In this document: positions 7,053 to 16,425 of the stretch, in pieces
Layout: every line of letters begins with the position of its first letter
Position numbering within the stretch: position 1 is the first letter of the stretch
Assembly: GCF_002843355.2 (NCBI RefSeq)
Contig: NZ_PJAI02000001.1
Span: 496,001-560,000 of the forward strand
Length of the DNA stretch: 64,000 nucleotides
Reading direction: 5' to 3'
DNA from: Colwellia echini
GTDB taxonomy: Bacteria > Pseudomonadota > Gammaproteobacteria > Enterobacterales > Alteromonadaceae
Position numbers and translations under genes: made by a program
Notes under the pieces: generated by a model
Database searches by the model: none
What the model saw: the letters and a program-made list of their open reading frames with translations, nothing else
What the model was told of the DNA's origin: nothing

Positions 7053-9443
7053 ATGCCCATGACACATAATAAATCACTAAAGAGCGTAAATTTGAAACGG
7101 GCATATTTGATTGCATCAATCACAATAGGACTAAGTACTTCACTTGTTGTTAATGCAGAAGATAAAGTAAATGAAAAATCATTGGAAGTGATTGAAGTGG
7201 TAGGTCAAGCTAATCACTCTCAAGGTTTGTCAGTGAAAGATTCTACAGTTGATGGCCCATTTGGCGACAACATAGCACTTAAAGAAATTGCTCGCTCTAT
7301 AACACCAATTTCAAGTGAGTTAATCGAACAATTGAACATAACGTCATTGCAAGATGTATTGGCCATTAGCCCAAATACTTATTCTGCCAGTGGTTTTGGC
7401 GCCCCCAGCTTGCCTACTATTCGCGGCCAATTGGGTGAGTTGTTTCAAGATGGAACACGCAGACAAGCCGGTAATAATGGTTTTGGTGTACCACTATCAT
7501 TTAACTCAGTACAAAGCATTGATGTTGTAAAAGGCGCTCCGCCGGTATTGTTTGGCTCAAGCCAACGTAATGGTGGCTTTGTTAATTTACACTCTAAAAC
7601 CGCAGCAACTGATGAAAGCACCGGTAGGCTTGCTTTATCGGCAGGGCAATGGGATCAATACAGTGCTCAAATTGATTACAGCACGCCAATTGTAAAAGAT
7701 AAAAGTGGCTTTAGAATAAGCGCTGAACATGTTGATAATGGCAGTTATTATGACTATGCCGCTTTAAAAAGTGACAGCATTTTTACCGCTTTCAGGTTAT
7801 TTCCTGATGATAAAACTAGCTGGGATGTAAATTTTGAGTTTTACCAAGTTGAATTTACTGATAACGCCGGTATTAACCGTCCGACTCAAGCTTTAATTGA
7901 TGATGGCTTGTACATTACCGGGCAAGGTGTGCAAAGTAATGGCAGCACAGTTCCGGCTGCGGGCTCGTTGGTATCACCTACAGGGCAAGTAAAAATTGAT
8001 AGAAGTACGGTATTAACCGATCCGGATAATTTAAATGAAGCGACTACCTACCTATTTCACAGTATTTATAAACGTGAACTTTCATCTAAAACATCTTTTA
8101 AAAATATTACCTATTACCAGCATTTAGAACGTGAAGAAATTGCGCAAAACAGCTTTGTAGAAATTATTGATGGTGCAGACTCTGCGCAAAATCGCTCTGA
8201 ATTAACTTATCAATGGGATAACGAACAGCAAACAATTTTTGCTTTTGATGTTCGTTACAATAAAGTGAAGGGTTTTAGTCAATTTACTACTGAAGCTGAT
8301 TCACCAATAGATTTAACTGGCCCACTTTCCAATCGTCGTATTCCGTTAACGGCAGAACAACAAGCTCGTTTAGTTGAATTAAAGCCCGGTGTTTTTGTGT
8401 CTCCTGGTGCTCAATACGATATAGACAATGACGGCAATGGCGATTTTAATTTATCTGACACCACCGATTCTAGCTCATGGCAAACTGGTTTTGCCATTCA
8501 GCATGATTCTGACTGGACCGACAGCTTGCATACCACCATAGGTTACCGTGTAGATTTTTATAATGTTGAAGCGAGTGATCCGATAGCACCACAAGGACAA
8601 GTTTCCGTCAGTGACAGCATCAATGAAACCTTACACTCTGGACAAATAAGTGTGGGATATGCTCTTAGTACAGATTTTACTGTTTATGGTACAGGAAGCT
8701 ATAACGAAGCAACGTCAAATAGTATGGCTGGCGGTACGGCATTAGGTAGTGACAATTTAATCAGCGCACAAAACTTTGCCACTGAAAATACCTTAGCTGA
8801 GTTTGGTTTAAAATACGCGCCAACTAGTAATAATTGGTATGCCGACGGAGCTTTGTTTAGCCAGCGTCGTAGTTTACGTAACCGTGATGGAAGTAATACC
8901 GGTATTCGTACAGAAGGTTTTGAAACGCAAGTTTTTTACGATGCTTACCCATTATGGTTAAGTGCGGGTTACAGCTATATTAAAGCGAGATATGACAACT
9001 CTGCCAGTAGCCAAGATTCAGCACAAGTTGCCGATGCCTTTGATAACTCACGTCCTGATATTATTAATGGCACCAGTATTGGCGCACCAAATTACACTTT
9101 ATTTTCACCGTCAAATGCGCAAGTGCAGGGTATTCCAGAGCAAGCGTTTAGTGTTAATGGCAATTACTCAATAAATGATGAATGGCAAGCGGGTTTTTCC
9201 GGTCTATATACCAGTAGTTACCCATTAGACTTTTTAGGTACTGTCACCATAAGAGATCAATACACCTTAAACGTAAACACAAGCTATGCTTTTACGCCGA
9301 CTACCAAACTACGTTTAGACATTAATAACGTGACTAATCAAAAAAATTGGCGCCCTGTATTTGAAGGGGGTTATTTTGGCGCAACATTGGTATTTCCTGA
9401 ATTACCTATCAATGCCCAATTAACCTTTAGCCATACATTTTAA
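7053..9443 (+). CDS. TonB-dependent outer-membrane receptor
   Basis: A 796-residue receptor with a signal peptide ending near NAEDK, a TonB-box-like LEVIEVVG, a plug domain (LQDVLAISPNTYS, PTIRGQ, VKGAPPVLFGS) and a 22-strand-type barrel ending in FSHTF with a terminal Phe. The plug resembles siderophore-type receptors, but the ligand is not evident. The frame opens at GTG 7041. ATG 7053 is preferred because GAGGG stands 5 nt before it. It heads a run of eight same-strand genes; the next starts 56 nt downstream. Such receptors import a scarce ligand across the outer membrane using TonB energy. Confidence 0.9.
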   Translation: MPMTHNKSLKSVNLKRAYLIASITIGLSTSLVVNAEDKVNEKSLEVIEVVGQANHSQGLSVKDSTVDGPFGDNIALKEIARSITPISSELIEQLNITSLQDVLAISPNTYSASGFGAPSLPTIRGQLGELFQDGTRRQAGNNGFGVPLSFNSVQSIDVVKGAPPVLFGSSQRNGGFVNLHSKTAATDESTGRLALSAGQWDQYSAQIDYSTPIVKDKSGFRISAEHVDNGSYYDYAALKSDSIFTAFRLFPDDKTSWDVNFEFYQVEFTDNAGINRPTQALIDDGLYITGQGVQSNGSTVPAAGSLVSPTGQVKIDRSTVLTDPDNLNEATTYLFHSIYKRELSSKTSFKNITYYQHLEREEIAQNSFVEIIDGADSAQNRSELTYQWDNEQQTIFAFDVRYNKVKGFSQFTTEADSPIDLTGPLSNRRIPLTAEQQARLVELKPGVFVSPGAQYDIDNDGNGDFNLSDTTDSSSWQTGFAIQHDSDWTDSLHTTIGYRVDFYNVEASDPIAPQGQVSVSDSINETLHSGQISVGYALSTDFTVYGTGSYNEATSNSMAGGTALGSDNLISAQNFATENTLAEFGLKYAPTSNNWYADGALFSQRRSLRNRDGSNTGIRTEGFETQVFYDAYPLWLSAGYSYIKARYDNSASSQDSAQVADAFDNSRPDIINGTSIGAPNYTLFSPSNAQVQGIPEQAFSVNGNYSINDEWQAGFSGLYTSSYPLDFLGTVTIRDQYTLNVNTSYAFTPTTKLRLDINNVTNQKNWRPVFEGGYFGATLVFPELPINAQLTFSHTF

Positions 9444-9499
9444 GAAAGCGCTAAAACGCTCACATCAGTTAAAACACGTAACACTTTAAAGAGATATAC

Positions 9500-11653
9500 A
9501 TGATAAAAAAAATATTTATATTAGTCATTGCTGCAGCGGTAATTACTTTGTTTTTTCACTTTAACCTAAATCAATTGTTAACACTTGAAGGGTTAAAAGG
9601 CTCAATGGAACAGTTTAGCCATTGGAAAGAGCAATCACCTTTACTTGTTATTGGCGGATTCTTTTTACTGTATGTTGTTGTTACCGCACTTTCTTTACCG
9701 GGTGCTGCTATTTTAACACTTGCCGCAGGCGCTTTATTTGGCTTAGGCGAAGGCTTGTTGGTGGTTTCTTTTGCATCAAGTATTGGCGCAACACTTGCCT
9801 TTTTAGTATCGCGTTATTTACTGCGTGACTTTATTCAAAAGCGCTTTCCTGAACGTTTAAATGCAATTGATGCTGGTGTTGAAAAAGAAGGCGGATTTTA
9901 CTTATTCACATTGCGTTTAGTTCCGGCATTTCCATTCTTTTTAATTAACTTGTTAATGGGCGTGACTTCAATAAAATCATGGACTTTTTATTGGGTAAGT
10001 CAAGTGGGCATGTTAGCTGGGACTTTTGTATTTGTTAACGCTGGTACACAGCTTGCACAAATAGAAAGTTTGTCAGGTATTTTATCTTTCAACTTAATTT
10101 TATCGTTCGCCTTATTAGGATTCTTTCCACTCATTTCTAAAGGCATATTAAACATGTTTAAAAAACGTCGCGTATACAAAAATTACACTAAGCCTAAACA
10201 ATTCGACCGTAACATGATTGTTATTGGCGCTGGTGCGGGTGGTTTAGTAACTAGCTACATTGCTGCAGCAGTTAAAGCCAAGGTAACCTTAATTGAAGCC
10301 GGTGAAATGGGCGGTGATTGTTTAAATTATGGTTGTGTTCCAAGTAAAGCGATTATTAAAAGTGCGAAAATTGCAGAGCAAATTCGCCACGGTGAAAACT
10401 ACGGTTTAGAGAATGCTACGCCACAGTTTTCGTTCAAAAAAGTCATGGCACGAGTACATAAAGTTATTGCCGATGTTGCTCCACATGACAGTGTTGAGCG
10501 TTACACTGACTTAGGTGTAGATATTGTTAAAGGTTACGGTAAATTAATTGACCCGTGGACAGTAGAAATCAAACTAAATGATGGCGGCACGCAAACCTTA
10601 ACCGCACGTACTATTGTTATTGCTACGGGTGCACGCCCATTTGTACCACCATTACCAGGAATTGAAGAAACGGGTTATGTAACCAGTGATACGTTATGGA
10701 GTAAGTTTGCTGAGTTAGACGAAGCGCCTAAAAAGTTAGTGGTATTAGGTGGCGGACCCATTGGTAGTGAATTAGCACAAAGCTTTTCTCGTTTAGGCTC
10801 ACAAGTTACCCAAATTGAAATGGCAGAGCGCATCATGATCAAAGAAGATCTTGAAGTCTCTACCTTTGCCCATGAAGCGTTAACTGAAAGTGGTGTTAAC
10901 ATTTTAACTTCACACCAAGCGCTTCGCTGTGAAACGCGTGATGGTAAAAAGTTCATTATCGTAAAACATAAGGACGAAGAAATTGACATTGAATACGATG
11001 AGCTACTTTGTGCTGTTGGTCGTAGTGCACGCCTAAAAGGTTATGGCCTTGAAGAGTTAGGTATTGAAACTAACCGTACCATTGTTACTAACGAATATTT
11101 AGAGACTTTATACCCTAACATTTTTGCTGCTGGCGATATTGTTGGTCCTTATCAGTTTACTCATGTGGCATCTCATCAGGGGTGGTATGCGGCAGTTAAT
11201 GGTTTATTTGGTCATCTTAAAAAGTTTAAAGTCGATTATCGCGTAATTCCGTGGACTACCTTTATTGATCCTGAAGTCGCTCGTGTTGGTCTTAACGAAC
11301 AAGACGCGAAAGATAAAGGCATAGATTATGAAATCACTCGTTTTGACTTTGAAGAGTTAGACCGAGCAATTACTGACAGTGCCACCAAAGGTTTTATTAA
11401 AGTGATTACACCGAAGGGCAAAGATAAAATTTTAGGTGTTACCGTAGTGTCTGAACACGCAGGTGACTTGATTGCTGAGTTTGTATTAGCCATGAAACAT
11501 GGTTTAGGACTTAACAAAATTTTAGGTACTATTCACAGCTATCCAACGTGGGCAGAAGGTAACAAGTATGCAGCGGGTGAGTGGAAACGAAATCATGCGC
11601 CGCAAACCGTATTAAAATGGCTTGAAAAATACCATACATGGCGTAGAGGTTAA
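9500..11653 (+). CDS. VTT-domain (TVP38/TMEM64) fused to flavin-dependent disulfide reductase
   Basis: This 717-residue fusion has at residues 1-225 several transmembrane helices with a TVP38/DedA-type VTT domain (FTLRLVPAFPFFLINLLMG). From about residue 237 follows a pyridine-nucleotide disulfide oxidoreductase: FAD loop IGAGAGGLV, redox pair GGDCLNYGCVPSK, NAD(P) loop LGGGPIGSELA, second FAD motif FAAGDIVG and a C-terminal dimerisation domain with HSYPTWAEG. It resembles mercuric reductase and lipoamide dehydrogenase, but lacks an N-terminal metal-binding GMTCxxC domain and the C-terminal vicinal cysteine pair of true MerA, so mercury reduction is unlikely. It would be a membrane-tethered cytoplasmic reductase. 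The next gene starts within 2 nt of the stop. Confidence 0.88.
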   Translation: MIKKIFILVIAAAVITLFFHFNLNQLLTLEGLKGSMEQFSHWKEQSPLLVIGGFFLLYVVVTALSLPGAAILTLAAGALFGLGEGLLVVSFASSIGATLAFLVSRYLLRDFIQKRFPERLNAIDAGVEKEGGFYLFTLRLVPAFPFFLINLLMGVTSIKSWTFYWVSQVGMLAGTFVFVNAGTQLAQIESLSGILSFNLILSFALLGFFPLISKGILNMFKKRRVYKNYTKPKQFDRNMIVIGAGAGGLVTSYIAAAVKAKVTLIEAGEMGGDCLNYGCVPSKAIIKSAKIAEQIRHGENYGLENATPQFSFKKVMARVHKVIADVAPHDSVERYTDLGVDIVKGYGKLIDPWTVEIKLNDGGTQTLTARTIVIATGARPFVPPLPGIEETGYVTSDTLWSKFAELDEAPKKLVVLGGGPIGSELAQSFSRLGSQVTQIEMAERIMIKEDLEVSTFAHEALTESGVNILTSHQALRCETRDGKKFIIVKHKDEEIDIEYDELLCAVGRSARLKGYGLEELGIETNRTIVTNEYLETLYPNIFAAGDIVGPYQFTHVASHQGWYAAVNGLFGHLKKFKVDYRVIPWTTFIDPEVARVGLNEQDAKDKGIDYEITRFDFEELDRAITDSATKGFIKVITPKGKDKILGVTVVSEHAGDLIAEFVLAMKHGLGLNKILGTIHSYPTWAEGNKYAAGEWKRNHAPQTVLKWLEKYHTWRRG

Positions 11654-11654
11654 T

Positions 11655-12494
11655 ATGTTTAAGGCACTATTATTGGGTTCAGTTTTGTTTGCAACATTGC
11701 TTGCAACGTCGTTTGCAGGCAGCGCACAAAGCATGCACGACAGTTGGAACACCTTGTTAAGCAATAATGTGGTCACTATTAATAATGGTCACAGTACTGC
11801 GGTTGATTATGTTGCCATGCAAGCGCAGCGTAATAAGTTAACCAATTATTTAAACTTGTTAGCACAGGTTAAAAAAAGTGAGTTTGATGAGTGGAGTAAT
11901 CCTAAACAACTAGCTTTCTTAATCAACGCATACAATGCATGGACGGTAGAGCTTATAGTGTCTAACTTGAATACTAAGGAATATCCTAACCTTAAATCAA
12001 TAAAAGATTTAGGTAGTTTTTTTAGTTCACCATGGAGTAAAGAATTTATTCCCTTATTAGGTAAAACACGTAGCCTTAATGATATAGAGCATGGTTTAAT
12101 TCGCGGCGCGGTTGATGCGCAAGGTAAAGCGACATATAACGATCCACGTATTCATTTTGCTGTAAATTGTGCCAGTATTGGTTGCCCTGCATTACGTGAA
12201 GAAGCGTATACAGGTGATAAATTAAACCAGCAACTTGAGCAACAAACAGTGCGTTTTTTATCTGATAAGTCACGTAACTTTGTTAAAGACGATACCTTAA
12301 ACGTATCTTCAATTTTTAAATGGTATGGCGAAGATTTTGAAAAAGGCTTCAATAATACTCAGTCCTTAGAGCAGTTTATGCTTTTATACGCGCAAGCATT
12401 TAACTTAAATCAACAGCAAAAAATGACACTTATTAATGGACATATGGATATTAGCTTCTTGGATTACAACTGGGACTTAAATGCCAACCATTAA
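11655..12494 (+). CDS. secreted DUF547 protein
   Basis: A 279-residue protein with a cleavable signal (ALLLGSVLFATLLATSFAGSAQS) followed by a DUF547 domain. The family signature is clear: LAFLINAYNAWTVELI (residues about 90-105) and HFAVNCASIGCPALREEAY (about 168-186), with its conserved Cys pair. The domain is found in bacteria and plants; its biochemical role is unsettled. An upstream ATG at 11622 lies inside the previous gene, so 11655, just after GTAGAGGT and the TAA, is preferred. Its last 14 nt overlap the ynjB-like gene, implying translational coupling and a shared function. Confidence 0.85.
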   Translation: MFKALLLGSVLFATLLATSFAGSAQSMHDSWNTLLSNNVVTINNGHSTAVDYVAMQAQRNKLTNYLNLLAQVKKSEFDEWSNPKQLAFLINAYNAWTVELIVSNLNTKEYPNLKSIKDLGSFFSSPWSKEFIPLLGKTRSLNDIEHGLIRGAVDAQGKATYNDPRIHFAVNCASIGCPALREEAYTGDKLNQQLEQQTVRFLSDKSRNFVKDDTLNVSSIFKWYGEDFEKGFNNTQSLEQFMLLYAQAFNLNQQQKMTLINGHMDISFLDYNWDLNANH

Positions 12495-13848
12495 ATTTGC
12501 ACCAATAAAAATAGTGACGCGATCTAGCTTTTGCTTTATCGCGTTTATTATTTTTGCGTTAAGTTCTACTTCTCTAGTAGTAAGTGCAAATATTGGGGGG
12601 ACGATAGAAACTCCTAAGACTGTTTCTACTACAAGCCCTACAGTAAAAAGTAGCGAACAAACAGCACCCTCAAAACATTGGAAAAACATTGAAAACTCAG
12701 GCAGAAACCAAGATGTTTTTTTTCACGCTTGGGGCGGCGACCCACAAATAAACAGCTACATAAAATGGGTTGCCGAACAGGTCAAAGCTAAATACAACAT
12801 TAATTTACAACAAGTAAAACTCAGTGATACCAGTGAAGCAGTAAGTCGAGTACTCGCCGAAAAATCAGCCAATAATGATAACCAAGGCAGTGTTGACCTA
12901 GTGTGGATAAATGGGGCTAACTTTGCCGCCATGGCTGAGCATTCATTATTATTAAAAAACTGGGCGAATGAACTGCCTAATTTTACCTTAACCGACCCAA
13001 TTAATAATCCTGCGGTAACGCTTGATTTTGGTGTGCCAACGCAGGGTATGGAGTCTCCTTGGGGACAAGCCTCATTGAGTTTTTATTACGATGAACTAGC
13101 AACGACTAATCCACCAAAAACATTAAATGAATTATTAGTGTGGAGTAAAAAAAATCCCGGACGTTTTAGTTACCCTAAACCGCCTGATTTTTTAGGAATG
13201 AGCTTTTTAAAATACGCCTTAGTGGTATTACATCAACAAAGTGATGCCATCACTCAGGTACAAGATAAATCACAAACTCAGGCACAACTTTATTTACCAA
13301 CAACCCCTGAAAATATAGAGATTATACTTGAGCCATTATGGGCCTTTTTAGAAGTGCTTCATCCTCAACTTTGGCGTAAAGGCGAGCACTTTATGCAAAG
13401 TGGCGTTGAAATGCGTCGCTTAGTTGATGATACCGAGCTGAGTGTCGCTTTTACTTTTTCTGCTCCTGAAGTGCCTGCAGCAGTGCAACGTTATGATTTA
13501 CCCAATAGTATCCGTAGTTATGCAATGCAGGATGGTAGTTTAAGCAATACTCACTTTGTTGCGATCCCATATAACGCAAGTCATCAACAAAGTGCCCAGC
13601 TAGTTGCTAACTTTTTATTAAGCCCACAAGCACAAGCTTATAAACAAAAAGCTAATGTATGGGGCGATCGCAGCGTATTAATTCATTCAGCATTGAGTGA
13701 TGCAGAGCAAGCCTTATTTAAAGCGCAACAACCTCACCCTAGTGCTTTACCAGTTGATAGTATCAAAGCAACATTAAGTGAGCCGCATCCAAGTTGGGTA
13801 AGTGCTATTACTGACGGTTGGCAAGCTCGTTATGGGGTAACCCGATGA
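12481..13848 (+). CDS. ynjB: ABC transporter substrate-binding protein, YnjB-like
   Basis: A 455-residue periplasmic binding protein with an N-terminal export signal (RSSFCFIAFIIFALSSTSLVVSA) and a type-2 periplasmic-binding fold. The stretches DVFFHAWGGDPQINSYIKWV, VDLVWINGANFA and VAIPYNASH match the YnjB family in order. E. coli encodes the same ynjB-ynjC-ynjD-ynjF set, for which the substrate is not known to me. The start overlaps the DUF547 gene by 14 nt and its stop overlaps the permease start (ATGA). Residues 30-60 are low-complexity Thr/Ser/Lys. Confidence 0.85.
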   Translation: MPTIKFAPIKIVTRSSFCFIAFIIFALSSTSLVVSANIGGTIETPKTVSTTSPTVKSSEQTAPSKHWKNIENSGRNQDVFFHAWGGDPQINSYIKWVAEQVKAKYNINLQQVKLSDTSEAVSRVLAEKSANNDNQGSVDLVWINGANFAAMAEHSLLLKNWANELPNFTLTDPINNPAVTLDFGVPTQGMESPWGQASLSFYYDELATTNPPKTLNELLVWSKKNPGRFSYPKPPDFLGMSFLKYALVVLHQQSDAITQVQDKSQTQAQLYLPTTPENIEIILEPLWAFLEVLHPQLWRKGEHFMQSGVEMRRLVDDTELSVAFTFSAPEVPAAVQRYDLPNSIRSYAMQDGSLSNTHFVAIPYNASHQQSAQLVANFLLSPQAQAYKQKANVWGDRSVLIHSALSDAEQALFKAQQPHPSALPVDSIKATLSEPHPSWVSAITDGWQARYGVTR

Positions 13849-15659
13849 GTTTAGAAAATAACACCCAAGTTGTCTTCAATAACAAACAAGTTGATGACAA
13901 ACAAGTTAATAACAAACAAGTTAGCAAATCAGCAGTTGCAACTGATTGGTTTACTGTGATGGTTAAACACAGCCCTAAATTTTTATTATTGCTATTAGTT
14001 GTTCCCGTATTTGGTGGCTTAATTGGCGTAATATTACCGGCGTTAGGTTGGGCGCCGGTATTGAACCAATACCATATTGGGCTACAAGCGTTTAGCGAAC
14101 TATGGGACACGACAGGTTTAGGGCAAATGGTTGCTTTGAGTGTTGCAACCGGTTTAATCAGTACGTTTATTGCTTTTGTTATCACCTTAATGATACTCGC
14201 CGCTTTTTTTAATAGTGTTTGGTTGGCGCGTATTCAGCAGATTCTTAGCCCTATTTTAGTGATCCCACATGCAGCAGCCGCAATAGCGGTAGGTTTTTTA
14301 ATTGCACCATCGGGCATGATATCTCGACTAATATCTCCTTGGTTGAGCGGCTGGGAATTTGCACCACACGGAATATTTCCGCACGATAATTACGGGTTAA
14401 GCATCATTCTAGGCTTAACCTTAAAAGAGTTACCCTTTTTGTTATTGATGGCATTAGGTGCGTTAGCTCAACCAGAACTAGGTAAAAAATTACGTCAACA
14501 ACATAAGGTGGCGCTTAATTTAGGTTATTGTCCAATGACCGCATTTTTTAAAGTGATACTACCAAGCTTATATCCGTTGTTACGCTTACCACTATTAGCT
14601 GTTTTAGCCTACGCTAGCTCAAGTGTGGAAATGCCTTTAATATTGGGTCCAAATACACCACCTACATTGGCTGTTGCTATTATGCATTGGTTTAATGACG
14701 TCGATTTAAATCTTCGCCTAAAAGCCTCAGCAGGAGCATTATTACAGTTAGCAGTTACTGGCGGAATATTAGTGTTGTGGCTGTTAGCTGAAAAAATGGT
14801 ACGGGTATTATTTTGTGAAATGCTAACCAATGGCAAGCGTGAATATGGTGGTGCTTTTTGGCAAAAAATCACCTCGGTTATTACCACCTTAGTTGTGTTA
14901 TTTATTACTTTGTCGTTAGTGGGCTTGGTGTTGTGGTCAGTGGCTGGCTTTTGGCGTTTTCCGGCGATACTGCCTGATAGCCTTACCTTGTTGCATTGGC
15001 AAAGCGCTATTATGCAAATGGGTACACCATTATTTAATACTATATCAATTGGTTTAATCACGACCTTAATCGCAATTACTTTAACTTTATTTTGTCTTGA
15101 AGCAGAACAAATAAAGGGTAAAAAGGTATCACCTTTTATCAGTTTAATTATTTATATGCCGTTAATGGTTCCAAGCATTGCCTTTTTATTTGGCTTGGTG
15201 TTAATACAACAATTAATTCCCCAATTTATAGCAGTGAAAACGGTTTATATTAGTTATATTAACGTGGTTATTGCCCACATTTTATTTGTATTGCCTTATG
15301 TGTTTTTATCGCTATCGAGTAGTTATAGACAATTAGATAAACGCTTTGCAATTGTTGCTGCAAGTTTAGGTGCTAAACCTAGTAAGGTGTTTTTTAAAGT
15401 AAAACTACCGCAATTATTGACACCAATTTTAATTGCATTTGCCTTAGGCCTAGCGATTAGTTTTGGCCAATACTTACCTACTTTGTTAGCGGGAGGAGGG
15501 CGTATTAGCACTATAACCACTGAAGCGGTTACCCTTGCTAATGGCGCAAGCAGACGTACAAGCGCGGTATATGCACTTATGCAAATGCTATTACCACTGA
15601 TTGGTTTTATACTCGCATGGGTATTGCCTAAGTTTATTTATAAAAGCGCGAATCGCTAA
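13845..15659 (+). CDS. ynjC: ABC transporter permease, YnjC-like (two fused halves)
   Basis: About 604 residues with roughly 12 transmembrane helices in two repeats, each containing an EAA-type loop (LNLGYCPMTAFFKVILPSLYP in the first; AASLGAKPSKVFFKVKLPQLL in the second), where the ATPase docks. This is a permease of the inner-membrane importer formed with YnjB and YnjD. The frame opens at 13818, but ATG 13845 in an ATGA overlap with ynjB is the natural start. The cytoplasmic N-terminus carries three near-identical NKQV/DKQV repeats from a 15-bp duplication. Confidence 0.87.
   Translation: MSLENNTQVVFNNKQVDDKQVNNKQVSKSAVATDWFTVMVKHSPKFLLLLLVVPVFGGLIGVILPALGWAPVLNQYHIGLQAFSELWDTTGLGQMVALSVATGLISTFIAFVITLMILAAFFNSVWLARIQQILSPILVIPHAAAAIAVGFLIAPSGMISRLISPWLSGWEFAPHGIFPHDNYGLSIILGLTLKELPFLLLMALGALAQPELGKKLRQQHKVALNLGYCPMTAFFKVILPSLYPLLRLPLLAVLAYASSSVEMPLILGPNTPPTLAVAIMHWFNDVDLNLRLKASAGALLQLAVTGGILVLWLLAEKMVRVLFCEMLTNGKREYGGAFWQKITSVITTLVVLFITLSLVGLVLWSVAGFWRFPAILPDSLTLLHWQSAIMQMGTPLFNTISIGLITTLIAITLTLFCLEAEQIKGKKVSPFISLIIYMPLMVPSIAFLFGLVLIQQLIPQFIAVKTVYISYINVVIAHILFVLPYVFLSLSSSYRQLDKRFAIVAASLGAKPSKVFFKVKLPQLLTPILIAFALGLAISFGQYLPTLLAGGGRISTITTEAVTLANGASRRTSAVYALMQMLLPLIGFILAWVLPKFIYKSANR
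13878..13922 (+). repeat. 15-bp x3 in-frame tandem repeat in ynjC
   Basis: AATAACAAACAAGTT, GATGACAAACAAGTT and AATAACAAACAAGTT follow one another without gaps, encoding NNKQV-DDKQV-NNKQV near the N-terminus of the permease. The unit keeps the reading frame and lengthens the cytoplasmic tail. Confidence 0.9.
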
Positions 15660-15670
15660 AGGTTATTTAA

Positions 15671-16339
15671 ATGCAATCATCTTTACAGATAAATAATTTA
15701 AAATTATTTCGTCAAAATGAATTACTACTCAGCGTAAATGAACAGATTAATGGTGGTGAAATACTGACTATTATGGGGCCATCGGGTAGTGGCAAATCAA
15801 GTTTACTGAATTGGTTAACGGGCTCTTTACCGCAAGGTTTTCATGCCAAAGGCGAAGTTTTATTAAACAATAATAATATCACTAATACTGCTGCACATTT
15901 ACGCCATGTGGGCGTGTTATATCAAGATGCTTTGTTGTTCTCGCATTTGTCTGTCGCCGGTAATATTTCCTTTGCAATGCCAGCAGGTAATAAAAAACAA
16001 CGGCTTGAAAAAATAGATGATGCTCTTGAGCAATTTGGTTTGTCAGGTTTTGCTAATCGTCATCCTGATAATTTATCGGGAGGTCAACAAGCCCGTGTTG
16101 CGCTACTTCGAGTATTACTGAGTGAGCCGAAAGCTATTTTACTTGATGAGCCTTTTAGTAAGCTTGATGTGCAATTACGTGAAGATACACGGCAATTAGT
16201 GTTTGAACAAATTCGTTATCATCAATTGCCGGCGTTGATGGTAACTCATGATCATAGTGACGCTGAGGCGGCAGGTGGAAAAATTATCACCTTAACTAGA
16301 CCTGCAGCTAAAGCGGAAATTAAGCAGATACGTGAGTAA
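15671..16339 (+). CDS. ynjD: ABC transporter ATP-binding protein, YnjD-like
   Basis: A 222-residue ATPase with Walker A GPSGSGKSS (residues about 36-44), Q-loop YQDALLF, signature LSGGQQARVA, Walker B AILLDEPFSKLD and switch His in VTHDHSDA. It powers the YnjB-YnjC importer. It begins 11 nt after the permease stop, and AAAGG is the ribosome site. All catalytic elements are intact. Confidence 0.92.
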   Translation: MQSSLQINNLKLFRQNELLLSVNEQINGGEILTIMGPSGSGKSSLLNWLTGSLPQGFHAKGEVLLNNNNITNTAAHLRHVGVLYQDALLFSHLSVAGNISFAMPAGNKKQRLEKIDDALEQFGLSGFANRHPDNLSGGQQARVALLRVLLSEPKAILLDEPFSKLDVQLREDTRQLVFEQIRYHQLPALMVTHDHSDAEAAGGKIITLTRPAAKAEIKQIRE

Positions 16340-16390
16340 GTAGCTAAGTTAGATCAGTTAGATAAGTTAACGTAGCGCTAGAAAATGCAT

Positions 16391-16425
16391 AGGACATTGA
16401 ATAGGGCATTGAATAGGACATTAAT
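16391..16425 (+). repeat. 12-bp x3 repeat abutting the ynjF start codon
   Basis: AGGACATTGAAT, AGGGCATTGAAT and AGGACATTAAT run directly into the ATG at 16426. Each unit begins with a Shine-Dalgarno-like AGG(A/G), so ribosome-site sequence has been multiplied. Only the last copy is correctly spaced for initiation. Confidence 0.85.

Noticed and set aside
9500-11653. Mercuric resistance determinant
   Set aside because: The reductase lacks both the N-terminal metal-binding motif and the C-terminal cysteine pair, and no merR/T/P genes are nearby. The MerR-family gene at 575 is SoxR.
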